DNA from: Cyanodermella asteris
Lineage: Eukaryota > Ascomycota > Lecanoromycetes > Ostropales > Stictidaceae
Direction: 5' to 3'
Length of the DNA: 64,000 nt
NCBI GenBank assembly: GCA_900618795.1
Contig: UYJD01000001.1
Location: forward strand, 2,119,732-2,183,731
Shown here one piece after another: positions 55,030 through 64,000 of the stretch. Under the pieces are notes generated by a model that had not been told where the DNA came from, did not search any database, and saw only the letters and a list, made by a program, of their open reading frames with translations. Both the position numbers and the translations under genes were made by a program. Every line of letters begins with the position of its first letter. The stretch's first letter is position 1.

Positions 55030-56886
55030 ATGGCTCGCGCCGCAGAAGTGGCGCTTGAATTTTTCGGCTGGTACGCATGCAAGCTCGTCTTGGACCCCCT
55101 GCTCGCCATGATGGATAGCGCTGAAGCCCCAGACAGGTCGGTTGAGTCGGCCAGCTTGACTGGAGCCCTGGCGGAGGCTATTAACACAGACGCCCGGCCG
55201 GTCGCTCCCGCAGAATCCCCAAGTCCGGTTTTTGCTCAGGCTGACGAACATGCTGGCATCGAAACCGTCGTCTCTGTGAGACGGGAGTCGGCTGCACCGG
55301 TCGAGGTCTTGAACGACAATCATGACGATAATGAAATTGCTCACGTTAGAGACGACCTGGAACCTTTGGGCTCCGCTGGCGTCAAACCCAGTGAGGAGGC
55401 TCACAAGGGCAAAGAGCGGGTTTCCGACGAAACAAAAGCCGGCAGCCAAAAGAACGATCAAAACGCGCGGGTCGAGGATGTCGAAAGGTCCGGAAACGCA
55501 TTGGAGACGCAGGTTTACGTGCCTTCCGAAGACGAAAGGAGAATGCCACCGCGGCCGCTCCTACCCGGCCGAATGGAGGCAGTCGCCCATAACGAAGAAG
55601 AATGGCAAGCAGTCTTCGAAAACACCATCATGAAGTACACCCTGGACGAAATCGCAGACTGGCATGATAATCCCACGATGAACGAATGGCAAAGCCGAAT
55701 CGACAGCGAACGTCGGCTCAATATTTACCTCGACCGACAAGCAGAGCCCATCGCCGAAGGCACTTTCGGCGCCGTTCACAACACGACAGACCGCCGCGGA
55801 AACGAGCTCGGGTTCGTTATCAAGACCATGAAAGTTCAGCCCCGAGAGTTTGGAGACGATCAAGCTCGATATGCGCGCGCCAGACGAGACGCTGCCGACA
55901 TGATAAAGGAAGGCCGCGTGATGATGCGCCTGAGGGCAGCAAACTGCGAAGGAGTCCTCGAGTGTGTTGCCACGCTGCTCCACTCGGACGGCATCACAGT
56001 CTCCCTCGTCGTGGAGAAAGCGGATACGTGCCTCCACGAGTGGATTACCAGGGGCCCGGAAAACTTCGACGCGGCCGGACGACAGTTGCTGCCATACCGG
56101 TACCTCACGCCACGGCAGTGCTTCCGCCTCATCGTCGACATCACGCGCGCCCTGCAATGCCTTCACTCGACGCTCGGCTACGCACACCTCGACGTCAAGG
56201 CCGCCAACATCCTCGTGAACAACACCACGCCCGGCGTCCCCGACGAACGCGCCGAGCTCCGATTCTTCCTCAACGACTTTGGCACCGCACAGAAGATCTG
56301 CGACAGGTACAGCGACGGCAGCTGGGTCCGAAACCGATACGGCACCGAACACACCTGGGCTCCCGAGATTCGTGCGTGTGCGTGGGACGAGAGGTCGCCG
56401 GCCGTCCCCTGCCATTGGACCGCCGACGTCTTCGCGCTCGGGATCACGGCCATGGAGGCCCTCGGCATCGCGGACATGATGTTTGCCCCGAGTAGGGAAG
56501 ATCGCGACAACCGTCTGCGATACTGTCGGGGCGACATGCGCTTTGCCGACTGGGCCGACATGATCGCGGCGGATCCCACCAGACGGCCCGACCCGGAGGT
56601 CATCCTCGAAAGAGCGGATATGCTCGGACGACTGTTCGCCGACGACTATATCGACAAAGGTCGGACGAACGAGAGCCTGCTCAGACGGGCCGAAGGCAAT
56701 GATGGGACGCCTGGTCGTCCGGATCACGATCGCATTCGGAGCGATCACAGCATCATCTTTAGACCGGACTACACCCTTGCGGATTTCGATCCGGAGACGT
56801 TGCGAGCCTGGACGGCGAGGCTGGAACTGCAGAACTGGGAACGTTATCGCCAGCGGCGTCAGCCGCCGTTGGGCGCGTTGGGCTAG
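55030..56886 (+). CDS. protein kinase-domain protein, unassigned family
   Basis: Single exon of 618 aa. The first 200 residues are low-complexity and charged, beginning with a hydrophobic patch (ALEFFGWYACKLVLDPLLAMM). A kinase domain follows with all key residues: Gly loop EGTFGAV near 242-248, Lys in FVIKTMK, helix-C Glu in KEGRVMMRL, catalytic loop HLDVKAANILVNN near 385, NDFG near 416, and APE in TWAPEIRA. HLD replaces HRD, as in some fungal kinases. The lobe after APE is normal in length. It should therefore be active. I cannot place it in a named family; many filamentous fungi carry such expanded, poorly studied kinases. High GC leaves long antisense frames that I treat as shadows. Confidence 0.85.
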   Translation: MARAAEVALEFFGWYACKLVLDPLLAMMDSAEAPDRSVESASLTGALAEAINTDARPVAPAESPSPVFAQADEHAGIETVVSVRRESAAPVEVLNDNHDDNEIAHVRDDLEPLGSAGVKPSEEAHKGKERVSDETKAGSQKNDQNARVEDVERSGNALETQVYVPSEDERRMPPRPLLPGRMEAVAHNEEEWQAVFENTIMKYTLDEIADWHDNPTMNEWQSRIDSERRLNIYLDRQAEPIAEGTFGAVHNTTDRRGNELGFVIKTMKVQPREFGDDQARYARARRDAADMIKEGRVMMRLRAANCEGVLECVATLLHSDGITVSLVVEKADTCLHEWITRGPENFDAAGRQLLPYRYLTPRQCFRLIVDITRALQCLHSTLGYAHLDVKAANILVNNTTPGVPDERAELRFFLNDFGTAQKICDRYSDGSWVRNRYGTEHTWAPEIRACAWDERSPAVPCHWTADVFALGITAMEALGIADMMFAPSREDRDNRLRYCRGDMRFADWADMIAADPTRRPDPEVILERADMLGRLFADDYIDKGRTNESLLRRAEGNDGTPGRPDHDRIRSDHSIIFRPDYTLADFDPETLRAWTARLELQNWERYRQRRQPPLGALG

Positions 56887-57645
56887 GCGACCTGCAGCTG
56901 AAGATTGGCGCGGAAAGGACTAGGGAACGACCGCATGTCATTTGGAGACGCAGCGATGGAGTTTGGGCTTGTACCTGTGAATCGGCCTTGGTGAATTGGG
57001 GGAATAACATTGCTGCTCGCCGGGAGGCTTGGGCAAAAGTTTCATGATGTCTGTTAATGAATGTATGTACGTAATCATGTTGCAATCACTTCACTTGCAA
57101 TAAAGCTCACCGAACATTTGTGGTTATCCTTGCCTGTCCATTTGTAACTCACAGCTACTTGGCCAGCTGGATCATAGAACGGCACCGGAATCGACCAACT
57201 GACAATCTAGCGACAAAGGCCAGGTTGAGAACAGTTAAGCAGCCCGCCGAGTGCCAATCAGGCTATCGATGAAAGACTGTAGATTATTCAGCAAGAATTA
57301 AAACCACTGGCACATCTGGCGGAGTCTCGACTTTAGTGTCAGCTGTCGAGAAGCTGTTGAGTGGTTGGCTGCCAACCCCCAACAAATGCGCGCAGCAAAG
57401 TGATGAAATTTATCTGGATGCATGAAATTTTGCCACCAAAAACACACGGATGACTCAGTCACTGTGGGTTGAATCCGTGCCACAACCAACGCTTTACAAC
57501 AATACCAGCCGGCTAAAGTAGTTCCAACTCAAGACATGTCTGACCCTTATAGTCCGACTTGAGGTTCCGATAATACCAGGATACATCATCCGGCCCCCAC
57601 CTTGGAGTTCTGCCCGAGCTGAATCTTCATTTCAGAATCTGCACA
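56887..57645. other. intergenic, kinase 3' end and NCS6 promoter
   Basis: About 760 bp with no supported gene. It contains the kinase terminator and the NCS6 promoter. Confidence 0.4.
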
Positions 57646-58899
57646 ATGGCGCCCACGTTCTGCAATGCTTGCTCAACGTCCCGTGCCCAAGTAATTCGGC
57701 CGAAGAACCACAAGAAACTCTGCAAGACCTGTTTCGTCTCCGTCTTCGAGGAAGAGATACACCAGACTATCACTTCGCACAGTCTGTTTCATCGTGGCGA
57801 ACAGGTTGCCATTGGAGCTTCTGGTGGCAAGGATTCCACGGTCCTTGCCGCTGTTCTGAAGACGCTCAACGAGCGACATGACTATGGCTTGGAACTGCAG
57901 CTCCTGTCCATTGACGAGGGCATCAAAGGATATCGTGACGACAGCCTGGCTACGGTCAAGCGCAATGCCCAACAGTACAACATGCCTCTAACTATATTGG
58001 GCTACGATGCACTCTACGGCTGGACGATGGACGCCGTGGTCAAACAGACCGGTGGGGCCAAGGGCAGCTGCACGTACTGCGGCGTATTTCGCAGGCAGGC
58101 CCTCGACCGCGGCGCGGCAAAGCTGGGCGTCAGACACGTCGTTACAGGCCATAATGCCGACGACATAGCTGAGACGGTCATGATGAACCTGCTGAGAGGC
58201 GACCTACCACGACTCAAGCGAGGAGCTCAAATCACGACCGAAATGAGAGTGGGCAAGGAACATGACGGACCAGACCTCGGCGGCCAGGAAGCGGACGGCT
58301 GGGGGGTAAAGCGAAGCAAGCCGCTAATGTATGCCTACGAGAAGGAAATCGTCCTATACGCCCACTATCGGAACCTTGAGTATTTCAGTACAGAGTGTGT
58401 GTATGCCCCAGAGGCGTTTCGAGGATCCGCTAGAACTCTTATCAAGTCGTTGGAGCGCATACGCCCGAGTGCCATCCTGGATGTGGTAAGGAGCGGTCTG
58501 GATATGGCCAAGTTGGTGCCTGAAGAGGTATCGGGAGGGCCGCGCGTGGACGAGGGGGAGGGGGGATGTGGAAGCTCCAGCGGCAGAAGCGGTGGTGGTG
58601 AAATGGCTGTCATGGAGCAGCGCTTGCGACAAGAGGAAGTTGCCCAGGACCGGGAGACAGAGATCACCGTACCGCCCAAAGTCACTCGACCGCAACCACA
58701 AGTCAAAGCGCAGCGAGCGACGAGGAGACTACCCCAGCAGACCATGAGACGATGCGAAAGGTGCGGCTATCTCAGTAGCCAGGCAGTATGCAAGGCGTGT
58801 AGCCTGCTGGAGGGACTCAACAAGAGCAAGCCGAAGGTTGAAATTGGAATGGCTGGCCTCGAGGCGCAAATGCGGGATGCGCAAGTGACCAATACTTGA
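57646..58899 (+). CDS. NCS6: cytoplasmic tRNA 2-thiolation protein Ncs6/Ctu1
   Basis: ATP-pyrophosphatase of the Ncs6-Ncs2 complex, which thiolates U34 of tRNA-Lys, -Glu and -Gln in the cytosol using sulfur from Urm1. It is a single exon of 417 aa. The N-terminal zinc finger has two CxxC pairs (CNAC and CKTC). The PP-loop is ASGGKDST near residue 58-65. CTYCGVFRR and [14 protein letters not shown] are family motifs, the former carrying catalytic Cys. A second zinc site, CERCGY...CKAC, lies near the C-terminus. Between about residues 300 and 365 there is a low-complexity Gly/Ser/Gln/Glu insert that is longer than in yeast. Confidence 0.96.
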   Translation: MAPTFCNACSTSRAQVIRPKNHKKLCKTCFVSVFEEEIHQTITSHSLFHRGEQVAIGASGGKDSTVLAAVLKTLNERHDYGLELQLLSIDEGIKGYRDDSLATVKRNAQQYNMPLTILGYDALYGWTMDAVVKQTGGAKGSCTYCGVFRRQALDRGAAKLGVRHVVTGHNADDIAETVMMNLLRGDLPRLKRGAQITTEMRVGKEHDGPDLGGQEADGWGVKRSKPLMYAYEKEIVLYAHYRNLEYFSTECVYAPEAFRGSARTLIKSLERIRPSAILDVVRSGLDMAKLVPEEVSGGPRVDEGEGGCGSSSGRSGGGEMAVMEQRLRQEEVAQDRETEITVPPKVTRPQPQVKAQRATRRLPQQTMRRCERCGYLSSQAVCKACSLLEGLNKSKPKVEIGMAGLEAQMRDAQVTNT

Positions 58900-61800
58900 G
58901 GGTCTGCAAACCAGCGTCGCGATCATCCTCTTTTGCTGCCTGGGCTGGACGCCCGAAGTGAACCTGGCCACAAGTAAGCACGACGAGAGATGACCGGGTT
59001 TTCGTCGTTGAGCTTGCGCCGAGACTGGCGGCAAGACGGGCCGTTCTTTGGTCACCGTCGTCGACGGTCACTGAGGCTCAGCATGTCTGCCAAGCGAGCG
59101 CAGTATTGGAGAGATGGCGGCTGTCATCACAACGCACGGGAAGCCTGACGACCCTGGATGATTTGGAAAACGACGACGAACATGGCTTGAATTGAGGCGT
59201 ACAGCTCGACTGACGCGAAACGCCGTCTTCGTAGATTGATACTGGTGGCCGCCAGCACCTACGTGCCAGCGATGCCGACAAGCAGCTGGACAACAGGCGG
59301 TTTGTGCGTGGTGGCAAGGAGACAAGATGAAGTGAAGTGTGTACAGAACAGCTGCAATGGAGTCGGACCCAAGGGCTGTTGCCACTTGGGGAGTGCAATG
59401 CGCCTTCCTAGCCTCGAACTGGCGTGTCGAGCAGTACTAGTAGTCCACCGAAACGCTCCTTCCCCTTCTCTGTGAGGCCGGCGCGCTGCGGGAGCGACCG
59501 TCGGGCAGACGAATCCTGTAATGCAACTTGCATTGCTGCGTTGAAAGATTTTCGCAGGCGGTCCTCCTGGGAGCTCCCCCAAATCCCTCTTTCTTGCAAT
59601 TGATGTTCGGCCGTCGCTTCGTTCGAGATCGTGTTCCAGAAGCAGAAAATCGGACAGGCTCATCATCGGTATTTCGACTGGTTTGATTTGCAAGTGCCTG
59701 ACGCAAATACGTCAGCTCTCACCAAGTCCGGCACGGCTTCGTTTCCGTTCACGTACCGCACTGTTCGGTTGGTTTGCTTTCTCTGCCGCAACGTCAGCTG
59801 CGCCTGTCCGTCTTGGTTCCGTCACAAACTCAACTTACGTTGAAACCAGGTTCGGAGGACATTTCACCTGTGTCTGCTGGTAACGAGTGCACCATGCGAC
59901 TACGATATACCGCATGTGCCCGCACTGGTATTTGACCTCACAATAGTCGCACATTGTCGTTGCTTGTCTTGGAAGAGGAGGAATTCAGGCCGGCAAATGA
60001 AGCTACAGCCTCGAAGCAACTGATGTTGAGTCCAGCACGCTCTGACGACAGGCAAATGTAACCCTGTGAGCTTGAAATCCGGCAGGACCGTCGCAAGAGT
60101 GTGACAATGGAGTGGAGCAACAATCATAGATTATTGGGGAAGTACCCAGCATATGAAAGACAGGCTTGCTCGGGGACGGAAGCTAAGACAGCCTTCGAGA
60201 CCACCCACTACAGAGCGGTAATGAGCTTGGAGACCAATCAAAGAAGCAGCCGGCCAAGGCCAACAAGAGTCAATCTTCAGCACCGGCGAGCTTTGCGCTC
60301 GATGCCCGTCTTCAAGTACCAATACGAAGCGTGGGATTCGTAGTACTCGCCTATACGTTCCGATAAAAGTGGCGGACGAGGGCGCCCGTGTCTTGCTTTC
60401 GACCTCACTGGCGGCAACAGCATGGTTGGACGTCAGCGCCGCTGATCGTGTGCCCTTCCAACTTCTCCAGCTTGGCAGATCAAGAGGCGACAGCCCATGG
60501 GTATTTCGGAGGAACGCATGCGGCGAGCCATCGAAGAAGTCTGGCTCGACGCTCAAGTCTGGAGGGAGGTCAAAACTTTGCCAGTTGTCCCAAGGATCAG
60601 CATGACGGCGGCAGAAAGTCTCCCTCCTGCAGGTGGGCGTGATGCGAGCTTTGGCGCGGCACGCTGCGAGCGGCGCATAGCCGTGAGAGAATCGTCACGG
60701 CACACCGGCAGATGGACATGTATAATACATTCCCATGCTGAAGCGTCCCAACATGGAGCAAAGGCCCATGCTCAATGCGTCAAGGAGCTGTGCGCGGCGG
60801 GAAGACATCGAGCACACCTAGGGCGATGGTGCTTACTAGACTAGCTTCGGGCAGAGCGCACAGTCCTTGCTGGTAAAGGCTTTGCGTTGTCACGTCCTCC
60901 ATCTGGTTGATCTGAGCTACCGGTGGCATCTTGCTCTAGTACTCCAATTTCTACAGATTACTTGGTACTCCAGAGAGCCAGGAAAAGCACGCGGCAGCAC
61001 CGGGCCAGAGGCTCAGAGCAGGTAGCGCACATCGTGACCGTCACCGCCTTCCCGGCAGCGCTAACTCGACATCCGCCGTCAGGCCGTTCCTGAAACGTGG
61101 ATCTCGTTACATGATCCAGGCCAGCTTACTGCAACCGGGATTGCGCCATTGGCCCGTCCGCCGGCAGCGACCTCGCCATCGTTTGGTCGCGCCCTGCCTT
61201 GAAAGAGCTGTCTGCAGCTGTTTGGCGCAACCTGGAGCCACGTGCAAGTCAAGGAAGCCTACTCCGTTGCCCGCCGACCAACCCCATCTGCCAGGATACT
61301 CGATATCGACCGACTGGCTTTCTCACCGCGTATCGAGCTATGGGCCGAGGGTACTTTACCTGACCCTCTACCGCCCTGATGTCCGTCATTGCCCGTCGTT
61401 GCTCGCCAAATAGCACTACATGACTGGCAGAGCTCACATCACTGTGCCGTTGTCCGAAAGGATAACCCTTCTGGCCCGTTGTTCTTGCATGGGAAAAGTC
61501 GTGCGGCAGACAGACGGTAACCTAACGGCACATAGAGACGCAGCACTGAATCCTGATGGCTTGAAAGGATTCGATGATCGCAATAGCTGAGAGCCCGCAC
61601 AACTCGGGGTCATAGTGCTTAAAGATGCACCATTGCAAGGGAGATGCTTTGCCATCCAAGCTAGCTTCGAGGTCTGATCTAAAGGCGAAACATCGGCAAA
61701 TATTCCTTATGAATCGTCCGCTTTGTGTTTGGCAACATGCTGTGGCGGCGTCACGCTTGCGCAATGTTGTGTCGCATGCAACCCACCAGGCTGGGACCCT

Positions 61801-62735
61801 CGAAATTCCATGCACGAGGCTCCTAAAAGTACCGCGAGCTGCGCGGCGGATCTCGTGATCATTGTCACCTCATCAAACAGCTTGGTGTGCAACGAGCAAG
61901 CCATTCTCTCTCGACTTGCAGCGTTATTTGGATGTGCCCGCCAACAGGAGCTTCGCGAACTGTGAGCGAACAAGAGATGATCCGCTATGTCGTGCTATTA
62001 CAGAAGAGATGTGGTTTGTTTACGACATAGGGCAACGCTAACGGCGGTGCCTTGCAATCGTGTAACGTGAGTAAAGACTAAGCTAGTGTGTTGTAGTCTT
62101 TGCTCTCGTAATTGGTAATGACTTGTGCATATATTCAATCGTGGCCTTGCTTATGGCGAAGAGTTTACCACGAGGGTGACAGGACGAAGACGGGAAGATT
62201 GTTCAGACTTTGCCTGGGAGCTCGAGGTGATGACGTGGTAAGACAGAAATCCTGTCGGTGTTTCGAGGTACTCAAGTCGCACCAATTCGACTAGGACATG
62301 TTTTGCCGTTAAGGGATCATCCTCGCTTCAGTAATGATAGCTCCGTATCGACAAACAGGCACTTGGAGGTTCAATGTCTCATCCAAGCTTCAGACCCATT
62401 CATGGTGGCACTGCACACTCTCGATGCCGCTGGAAATACCAGGACAAGAGCTTGGTCGCAGCGCGCCGGTGTATTTAGCGGACAGATGACTGCTCGCTGA
62501 AAAAGCATACACACAGCGATGATCACTTGCAGCGAGATAAGCGCATGCTCAGCCATAGGATCTGCCCCCTTTCCTTGCCTCGCCTCGCAACAGTGACTTA
62601 TGAAACACGAGAAGAGCTGACCTTTTTGGAGCGAAGCGTCCATCTGAGTGGTTGTGAAACCCTGTAGAACTCCTTCACGGCCTAGTCAGCCTTTCGATCT
62701 GCGGTTAGAGTGCGAGCATGAGCTAAGCATCCATG
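58900..62735. other. 3.8-kb gene-poor region
   Basis: Only short frames, up to about 145 codons, on both strands; none shows a domain or splice-compatible partners that I can recognise. No tRNA or repeat array was seen. The stretch holds the NCS6 and ribokinase 3' ends, which face each other. Confidence 0.4.
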
Positions 62736-63782
62736 TCATGCCAACTCATTCTTGAAAGGAATGCTTTCCATAGCTCCGGACTTCGTCACGGTCCGTGCCG
62801 CTGCTAGATTGGCATGGCTGACCGCTTCAGCCGGTGACCAACCCTCAACACCAGTGTCGCCACGGCGTTTAGCTTGCACCAATCCGACTGCAAAATATCC
62901 CACGAACGAATCGCCCGCGGCGGTGGTATCCACAACTTTGGAGACATCATGAGCCTTGACCATTTTCCAAGACAACGTGGCCTCTTTGAAGGATTCTTGG
63001 AAAGCCACTCCTCGGCTGCCGAGCGTCACGATTGGGTACCTGACACCACGGACCGAGAGATTGGTAAAGACTTGGTCAAGAAAAGATGAGAAGTCTTCGG
63101 AGTCAGCAGGAGGCTGCAGCTCGCACAATATTCCAGCTTCGGTTTCGTTCAGCACGAGGTAGGCAAGACCTCGGAGTGCTTCATCCGGCAATTGAACCGC
63201 CGGAGCTGGGTTGAGCAAGACATCGATGCCCTCTTGCTTTGCGCGGCGCAAGATCTCCAATACGGTGTTGAGGGGTATTTCCAATTGCAGCACAATCAAG
63301 TCTGGCTTCGTCGGCTCGGTGAAAGAAGGTATTAGGTTCGGCTGCATGAGTCCGTTGGCCCCAGGGGTGAATAGAATACGGTTCTGTTCCGATGTCTCCT
63401 CGACCAGAATCACCGCAACGCCAATGGTCGAGTCAACTTGGGAAACCTGATCACATTTGACACCATTGCGTCGCAAGGTGCTCAGTAGCAAATCTGCATA
63501 CGTGTCATGTCCAACGGCACCAATCATCGAAACTTGCACTATCTCAGAACTCGCTGTCAACTGTCCTTGATCGTCATCCTTGGGTTTGTCCCTGGATGCT
63601 CGAGCAACCGCGACCGCTTGATTTGCCCCCTTTCCACCAGGGTGGGTCGCAAATGAGCTTGCTGTCAAGGTTTCTCCACCGTCAGGAACGCGAGGAGTGG
63701 TGGTGACCAGATCAATGTTCAGAGAGCCAATGATCTGGATATGTGGCAACGGATCATCTTTGCGTGAGATGGGTTCGGACAT
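62736..63782 (-). CDS. RBK1: ribokinase (PfkB family)
   Basis: Cytosolic sugar kinase that phosphorylates ribose to ribose 5-phosphate. It is a single exon of 348 aa from the ATG at 63782 (MSEPISRKDD); the frame runs further upstream only to a TTG. Family motifs are IGSLNIDLV near the start, HPGGKGANQAVAVARAS (PfkB signature 1), LLNPAPA, LNETEAGIL, and DTTAAGDSFVGYFAVGL, the anion-hole and catalytic Asp signature (the usual DTTGAGD with Ala for Gly). The segment between signature 1 and MIGAVGHD is slightly extended by a charged insert. Confidence 0.94.
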   Translation of the reverse strand: MSEPISRKDDPLPHIQIIGSLNIDLVTTTPRVPDGGETLTASSFATHPGGKGANQAVAVARASRDKPKDDDQGQLTASSEIVQVSMIGAVGHDTYADLLLSTLRRNGVKCDQVSQVDSTIGVAVILVEETSEQNRILFTPGANGLMQPNLIPSFTEPTKPDLIVLQLEIPLNTVLEILRRAKQEGIDVLLNPAPAVQLPDEALRGLAYLVLNETEAGILCELQPPADSEDFSSFLDQVFTNLSVRGVRYPIVTLGSRGVAFQESFKEATLSWKMVKAHDVSKVVDTTAAGDSFVGYFAVGLVQAKRRGDTGVEGWSPAEAVSHANLAAARTVTKSGAMESIPFKNELA

Positions 63783-64000
63783 TATTGTCCACAGAGAATC
63801 AAGGAGACGCTTGCTGGTATTAATTTTAGGCACCGACAACAAGGCTACCGGTTCTTGACAGCGGTGCAGTGTGTCCAGGTGCTTCTGGGATTAACTGTGT
63901 GAGACTGCGGGCGGCGAAACCCTTATCTGGACATAGAATTCTTAGCAAATGGATCCACTCCGCTGAACCACCTGTGTTGCGACGTGTAACTTGGGCCACA

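Noticed and set aside
55561-56748. Minus-strand open frame (about 395 codons) over the kinase
   Set aside because: It is antisense to a kinase domain with all catalytic motifs; its composition is that of a shadow frame.
1-64000. CRISPR arrays, bacterial operons, secondary-metabolite cluster
   Set aside because: The window is fungal nuclear DNA. No spaced direct repeats were seen, and no polyketide synthase, peptide synthetase or terpene cyclase is present.

Overview
The window looks like nuclear DNA from a filamentous ascomycete (Pezizomycotina, perhaps Dothideomycetes; the class is inference). Genes carry short GT-AG introns of about 45-100 nt and sit on both strands. Products are typically fungal: Sas3/Mst2-type acetyltransferase, CFEM protein, Rds1-like ferritin-fold protein, Fet3/Ftr1, Yme1, Ncs6. 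I find 20 protein genes, one intron-containing tRNA-Ile(UAU), two LTR insertions that each enclose an assembly gap, and one 12-bp minisatellite.

Layout. 1-2.8 kb: no recognisable gene. 2.8-8.5 kb: SAS3-like MYST/PHD acetyltransferase (-), complex I MWFE/NDUFA1 subunit (+) with an inferred 4-nt exon, arylamine N-acetyltransferase (-). 9.1-9.8 kb: tRNA-Ile(UAU) (-), then LTR copy 1 with 5-bp target duplications. 10.0-20.4 kb: kappa-class GST (+), minisatellite, cyclophilin (-), signal peptide peptidase (+), 2-oxoglutarate dehydrogenase E1 (-), TFIIH Tfb1/p62 (+). 20.8-27.2 kb: CFEM membrane protein (+), DUF3237-like secreted protein (-) with GTG where ATG is expected, GH76 protein (+) with an apparent frameshift, ornithine cyclodeaminase/mu-crystallin-like protein (-). 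28-33.6 kb: Yme1 i-AAA protease (-) and peroxisomal ABCD transporter (+), divergent. 34.2-39.1 kb: FTR1 (-) and FET3 (+), divergent around a 1.7-kb promoter holding a perfect 12-bp inverted repeat of GATA-type iron sites. 42.0-43.0 kb: Rds1-like gene. 44 kb: LTR copy 2. 47-51.3 kb: PSD1 (+) and a ferric reductase (-). 55-58.9 kb: an orphan-looking protein kinase (+) and NCS6 (+). 62.7-63.8 kb: ribokinase (-).

Functional themes. The ferric reductase, Ftr1 and Fet3 lie within 17 kb and together form the full reductive iron-assimilation route: reduce Fe3+, re-oxidise Fe2+ at the membrane, import. Several neighbours are mitochondrial (MWFE, Kgd1, Yme1, Psd1), but nothing in the sequence shows they are co-regulated. 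Long gene-poor stretches (39.1-42.0, 43.0-47.0, 51.3-55.0, 58.9-62.7 kb) contain only short unsupported reading frames. I did not find a convincing new multi-gene system. The strongest leads are the micro-exon, the GATA palindrome, the GTG start, the GH76 changes and the paired LTR scars.
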